Assembly (NCBI RefSeq): GCF_002920615.1
Contig: NZ_PQSU01000022.1
Coordinates: 1 to 64,000 of the forward strand
DNA length: 64,000 nucleotides
Reading direction: 5' to 3'
Source: Streptomyces sp. Ru62
GTDB taxonomy: Bacteria; Actinomycetota; Actinomycetes; Streptomycetales; Streptomycetaceae
Part shown: one piece after another, positions 60,802-64,000 of the stretch
Layout of the letters: every line of letters starts with the position of its first letter
Numbering within the stretch: the first letter of the stretch is position 1
Program-made: the position numbers and the translations under genes
Notes under the pieces: generated by a model
What the model was told of the DNA's origin: nothing
Databases searched by the model: none
Seen by the model: only the letters and a program-made list of their open reading frames with translations

Positions 60802-61908
60802 TCACAGCTCCTTCTTCAACTCACGGACCGCGTCGAGGAACGCGTCGTTCTCCTCCGGGGTGCCGGCTGACACCCGCAGCCATCCCGGAACCCCGTTGTC
60901 CCGGACCAGGACGCCCCGGTCGAGGATCTTCCGCCAGGCCTCGTGGGCGCTGGCGAACCGGCCGAACTGCACGAAGTTCGCGTCGGACTCGGTCACCTCG
61001 TAGCCGATCGCACGCAGCTCGGCGACCAGCCGGTCCCGCTCCGCCTTGAGCTGCTCGACGTACCCGAGCAGCGTGTCGGTGTGCTCCAGCGCGGCCAGGG
61101 CGGTCGCCTGGGTGATCGCCGACAGGTGGTACGGCAGCCGGACGAGCTGGACGGCGTCCACGACCGCCGGGTGCGCGGCCAGGTAGCCGAGGCGCAGGCC
61201 GGCCGCGCCGAACGCCTTGGACATCGTCCGGGAGATCACCAGGTGCGGGCGGCCCTGGAGCAGCGGCAGCAGCGAGTCGCCGTGGCTGAACTCGATGTAC
61301 GCCTCGTCCACGACCACCATGGACGGCTTGGCCGCCTGGGCCGCCTCGTACAGCGCGAGGACGGTCTCCGGCGGGACCGCGTTGCCGGTGGGGTTGTTGG
61401 GGGTGGTGATGAAGACGACGTCCGGCTTGTGCTCGGCGATCGCCTGCTCGGCTGCGGCCCGGTCGATCGTGAAGTCCTCGCGCCGCGGCCCGGAGATCCA
61501 GCCGGTGCCGGTACCGCGCGCGATGAGCGCGTGCATCGAGTACGACGGCTCGAAGCCGATCGCCGTGCGGCCCGGCCCGCCGAAGGTCTGCAGCAGCTGC
61601 TGGATGACCTCGTTGGAGCCGTTGGCGGCCCACACGTTCTCGATGCCGAGCGGGTACTTCCCGGTCTTCGTCAGGTACTTGGCCAGTTCGGTGCGCAGCT
61701 GGACCGCGTCCCGGTCCGGGTAGCGGTTCAGGCCGCGGGCGGCCTCCCGCACCCGCTCCGCGATCCGCTCGACCAGCGGCTCGGGCAGCGGGTAGGGGTT
61801 CTCGTTGGTGTTCAGCCGTACGGGGACGTCCAGCTGGGGCGCGCCGTAGGGGGACTTGCCACGCAGCTCGTCCCGTACGGGGAGATCGTCGATCCGCACG
61901 TCGCTCAC
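60802..61908 (-). CDS. hisC: histidinol-phosphate aminotransferase
   Basis: 368 aa fold-type I PLP enzyme. VRLNTNENPYPLPEPL, LNRYPDRDAVQLRTELA, VWAANGSNEVIQQLLQTFG, TPNNPTGNAVP, VVDEAYIEFS and the PLP lysine in SRTMSKAFGAAGLRLGYLA are diagnostic. GTG 61908 overlaps the hisD stop (GTGA). It converts imidazole acetol phosphate to histidinol phosphate. Confidence 0.97.
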   Translation of the reverse strand: MSDVRIDDLPVRDELRGKSPYGAPQLDVPVRLNTNENPYPLPEPLVERIAERVREAARGLNRYPDRDAVQLRTELAKYLTKTGKYPLGIENVWAANGSNEVIQQLLQTFGGPGRTAIGFEPSYSMHALIARGTGTGWISGPRREDFTIDRAAAEQAIAEHKPDVVFITTPNNPTGNAVPPETVLALYEAAQAAKPSMVVVDEAYIEFSHGDSLLPLLQGRPHLVISRTMSKAFGAAGLRLGYLAAHPAVVDAVQLVRLPYHLSAITQATALAALEHTDTLLGYVEQLKAERDRLVAELRAIGYEVTESDANFVQFGRFASAHEAWRKILDRGVLVRDNGVPGWLRVSAGTPEENDAFLDAVRELKKEL

Positions 61909-63230
61909 TTGCTCTCGGGTACCTTCCAGCCGAACCTCGCCTTGACCGCCGCGCCGTGCGCGGGCAGGTCCTCCGCCTCCGCCAGCGTCACCACGTGGTG
62001 GGCGACCTCGGCGAGCGCGTCCCTCGTGTAGTCCACGATGTGGATGCCGCGCAGGAAGGACTGGACGGACAGCCCCGAGGAGTGGCAGGCGCAGCCGCCG
62101 GTGGGCAGCACGTGGTTGGAGCCGGCGGCGTAGTCGCCGAGCGAGACGGGGGCCCAGGGGCCGATGAAGATCGCGCCGGCGTTGCGGACCCGGTCGGCGA
62201 CCGCCGCCGCGTCGGCGGTCTGGATCTCCAGGTGCTCGGCGCCGTACGCGTCGACGACCCGCAGGCCCTCGTCGATGCCGTCGACCAGCACGATGGCGGA
62301 CTGCTTGCCCTTCAGCGCGGGCACGATCCGGTCCTCGACGTGCTTGGTGGCCGCGACCTGCGGCTCCAGCTCCTTCTCGACCGCGTCCGCCAGCTCGACG
62401 GAGTCGGTGACCAGGACGGCCGCCGCCAGCGGGTCGTGCTCGGCCTGGCTGATCAGGTCGGAGGCGACGTGCACCGGGTCGGCGCCGGCGTCGGCGAGGA
62501 TCGCGATCTCGGTCGGGCCGGCCTCGGCGTCGATGCCGATCTTGCCGGTGAAGTAGCGCTTGGCGGCGGCGACCCAGATGTTGCCGGGTCCGGTGACCAT
62601 GTTGGCGGGCGGGCAGGACTCCGTGCCGTACGCGAACATCGCGACGGCGGTGGCGCCGCCGGCCGCGTACACCTCGTCCACACCGAGCAGGGCGCAGGCG
62701 GCGAGGATCGTCGGGTGCGGCAGTCCGCCGAACTCGGCCTGGGCCGGCGAGGCGAGCGCGATGGACTCGACGCCGGCCTCCTGGGCGGGCACCACGTTCA
62801 TCACCACGGAGGACGGGTAGACCGAGCGGCCGCCGGGCGCGTACAGCCCGACGCGCTCGACCGGAACCCATTTCTCGGTCACCGAGCCGCCGGGCACGAC
62901 CTGCGTGGTGTGGGTCGTACGGCGCTGCTCGCGGTGGACCAGCCGGGCCCGCCGGATGGACTCCTCCAGGGCGGCGCGCACGGCCGGGTCGAGTCCGGCG
63001 AGCGCGTCGGTGAGTGCCTGGGCCGGGACACGGACGGATTCCAGCCGCACTCCGTCGAACTTCTCGGCGAAGTCGATCAGCGCCGCGTCGCCACGATGAT
63101 GCACGGCCTCGCAGATCGGGCGCACCTTCTCCAGGGCGGCCTGAACGTCGAAGTCGGCTCGGGGCAGCAGGTCGCGCAGGGCGGGGCCCTCGGGAAGGGC
63201 GTCGCCGCGCAGATCGATTCGGGAAATCAC
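61905..63230 (-). CDS. hisD: histidinol dehydrogenase
   Basis: 441 aa zinc enzyme performing the last two oxidations to histidine. VGLYAPGGRSVYPSSVVMNV, VTGPGNIWVAAAKRY, IDAEAGPTEIAILAD, ASDLISQAEHDPLAA and GSNHVLPTGGCACHSSGLSV contain the zinc and catalytic His/Glu residues. GTG 63230 is chosen because family homology begins there; the ribosome-binding site is weak. First gene of the operon; three direct repeats lie 46 bp upstream. Confidence 0.97.
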   Translation of the reverse strand: MISRIDLRGDALPEGPALRDLLPRADFDVQAALEKVRPICEAVHHRGDAALIDFAEKFDGVRLESVRVPAQALTDALAGLDPAVRAALEESIRRARLVHREQRRTTHTTQVVPGGSVTEKWVPVERVGLYAPGGRSVYPSSVVMNVVPAQEAGVESIALASPAQAEFGGLPHPTILAACALLGVDEVYAAGGATAVAMFAYGTESCPPANMVTGPGNIWVAAAKRYFTGKIGIDAEAGPTEIAILADAGADPVHVASDLISQAEHDPLAAAVLVTDSVELADAVEKELEPQVAATKHVEDRIVPALKGKQSAIVLVDGIDEGLRVVDAYGAEHLEIQTADAAAVADRVRNAGAIFIGPWAPVSLGDYAAGSNHVLPTGGCACHSSGLSVQSFLRGIHIVDYTRDALAEVAHHVVTLAEAEDLPAHGAAVKARFGWKVPESK

Positions 63231-63275
63231 AGTCCCAATTCTCTCAGACCGCCGTCGGCAGCCGTCCGCGCGTAT

Positions 63276-63345
63276 CAATGGCTGATACAGACCGTGGGTC
63301 AATGGCCGGTACAGACGTGGGTCAATGACTGGTACAGAGGGTGGC
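63276..63345. repeat. three 23-24 bp direct repeats upstream of hisD
   Basis: Copies starting at 63276, 63300 and 63323 share CAATGGCTGATACAGAC / CAATGGCCGGTACAGAC / CAATGACTGGTACAGAG and are separated by CGTGGGT or GTGGGT. The spacing of 24 and 23 bp puts each on about the same face of the helix. They lie between hisD and a divergent gene and look like an array of regulator sites or a small repeat expansion. Confidence 0.8.
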
Positions 63346-63450
63346 CGGAACCCGGAAGATCACCTTCACGGGTGGTGTCCCGGCGGTCACAGAGGGCATG
63401 AACGGCTGTACGAAAACCAGCGAACCGGAAGAGGCGAGAAGAGGAGAACG

Positions 63451-64000
63451 GTGAGCGAGGGGGCCGGCATCCGCACGGGGGACCTGCCGGACGACCTGAC
63501 CGCGACCGAGGCGGGCATGTGGCAGGCCTTCCGCAACGGCAGCGTGTACGACCTGAGCAGCGGCGACTTCGCGGTGGACGATCCGCACGGCGGGCATCCC
63601 TGGGGTCCGGAGCGGACCGTACGGGCCCGTATCGTCTGCTGGCTGCTCCTCGACGGCCCGCCGGCGCTCGCCGGCCGGGTGTCCGCGCTCAAGCTCGTCG
63701 GCGTGCGCGTCACCGACCCGCTGGACCTGGCGGGCGGCCAGGTCACGCCGTACGTGGAACTGCGCGGCTGCCGTTTCGACGAGGAGATCCGGCTGCCGGA
63801 GGCCCGGTTCACGACCCTGCGCCTGGTGGACTGCGCGGTGCCCCGCCTGGAGGCCGCCCGCGTGCACACGGAGGGCGATCTGCATCTGCCGCGCTGCCGC
63901 TTCCAGAACGGGGTCCGGCTGACGGACGCGCACATCGGCACCGATCTGCTGCTCAACCAGGCGGTCGCCTACCGGGACCGCAGCGGGCGGTCGATCGCGG
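63451..64000 (+). CDS. hypothetical protein (oxidoreductase-annotated Streptomyces family), partial
   Basis: Open from GTG 63451 (GAGGAG upstream) through the right edge; the first 183 codons are seen. It starts VSEGAGIRTGDLPDDLTATE and contains WGPERTVRARIVCWLLLDGP, then alternating short strands (LVGVRVTDPLDLAGG, LRGCRFDEEIRLPEARF, LHLPRCRFQNGVRLTDA) with the regular spacing of a pentapeptide-like beta-helix. Similar Streptomyces proteins are labelled membrane-associated oxidoreductase without evidence. The C-terminal part is outside the window. Confidence 0.75.
   Translation, partial: MSEGAGIRTGDLPDDLTATEAGMWQAFRNGSVYDLSSGDFAVDDPHGGHPWGPERTVRARIVCWLLLDGPPALAGRVSALKLVGVRVTDPLDLAGGQVTPYVELRGCRFDEEIRLPEARFTTLRLVDCAVPRLEAARVHTEGDLHLPRCRFQNGVRLTDAHIGTDLLLNQAVAYRDRSGRSIA

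Overview
The window is chromosomal DNA from a Streptomyces, or a very close actinomycete. Evidence: very high GC with third-codon-position GC bias, frequent GTG starts, ATGA/GTGA stop-start overlaps, GC-rich hairpin terminators, and Streptomyces-typical genes (HGxxPAAW protein, TrpM, PriA-type HisA, mycothiol-dependent-isomerase-like protein). From memory, the gene order from polA to hisD resembles the polA-pyk-gltBD-trp-his core segment of Streptomyces chromosomes. No phage, plasmid, IS element or CRISPR array was seen.

Layout. 1-438: degenerate GC-rich tandem repeat array downstream of polA. 439-7418: polA; a divergent FdhF/YdeP-type molybdopterin oxidoreductase; a hotdog thioesterase; a lipoprotein and a membrane protein of unknown role. 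7709-13489: a complete branched-chain amino acid ABC transporter operon with a hairpin after the binding-protein gene. 13558-16724: orphan ANTAR response regulator, class II tRNA-Leu(CAA) with terminator, a free-standing HTH plus LAGLIDADG gene, and pyruvate kinase. 16959-18764: Tat-exported 5'-nucleotidase. 18928-21719: a two-gene siderophore-type unit (PLP decarboxylase and N-hydroxylase), followed by a 0.8-kb stretch without an intact gene. 22502-29599: PepN, chorismate mutase, an HExxH/zinc-ribbon protein, a divergent MFS/MarR pair with two operators, and a vWA protein.

29763-35817: gltBD (glutamate synthase), with a good GlnR-type box far upstream. 36296-37027: VIT1-type Fe/Mn transporter with a candidate iron box. 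37292-45388: a tightly coupled seven-gene operon: four ADP-ribosylglycohydrolase-family proteins, a ribokinase-family kinase, a CaiB/BaiF CoA-transferase and a CitE-type lyase. This is the best candidate for an undescribed pathway: removal of ribose from a ribosylated compound, followed by CoA activation and C-C cleavage of the other half.

45454-63230: Lgt and a membrane-anchored DsbA-like protein; trpCMBA; three small membrane-protein genes; trpE and hisI; an isomerase-like/VOC pair; an MFS/ArsR pair with a 54-bp palindrome; then hisD-C-B-(small membrane protein)-H-priA-ridA-F. No trpF is present, which fits a bifunctional PriA serving both pathways. 63451-64000: a partial gene running off the right edge, with three 23-24 bp direct repeats between it and hisD.
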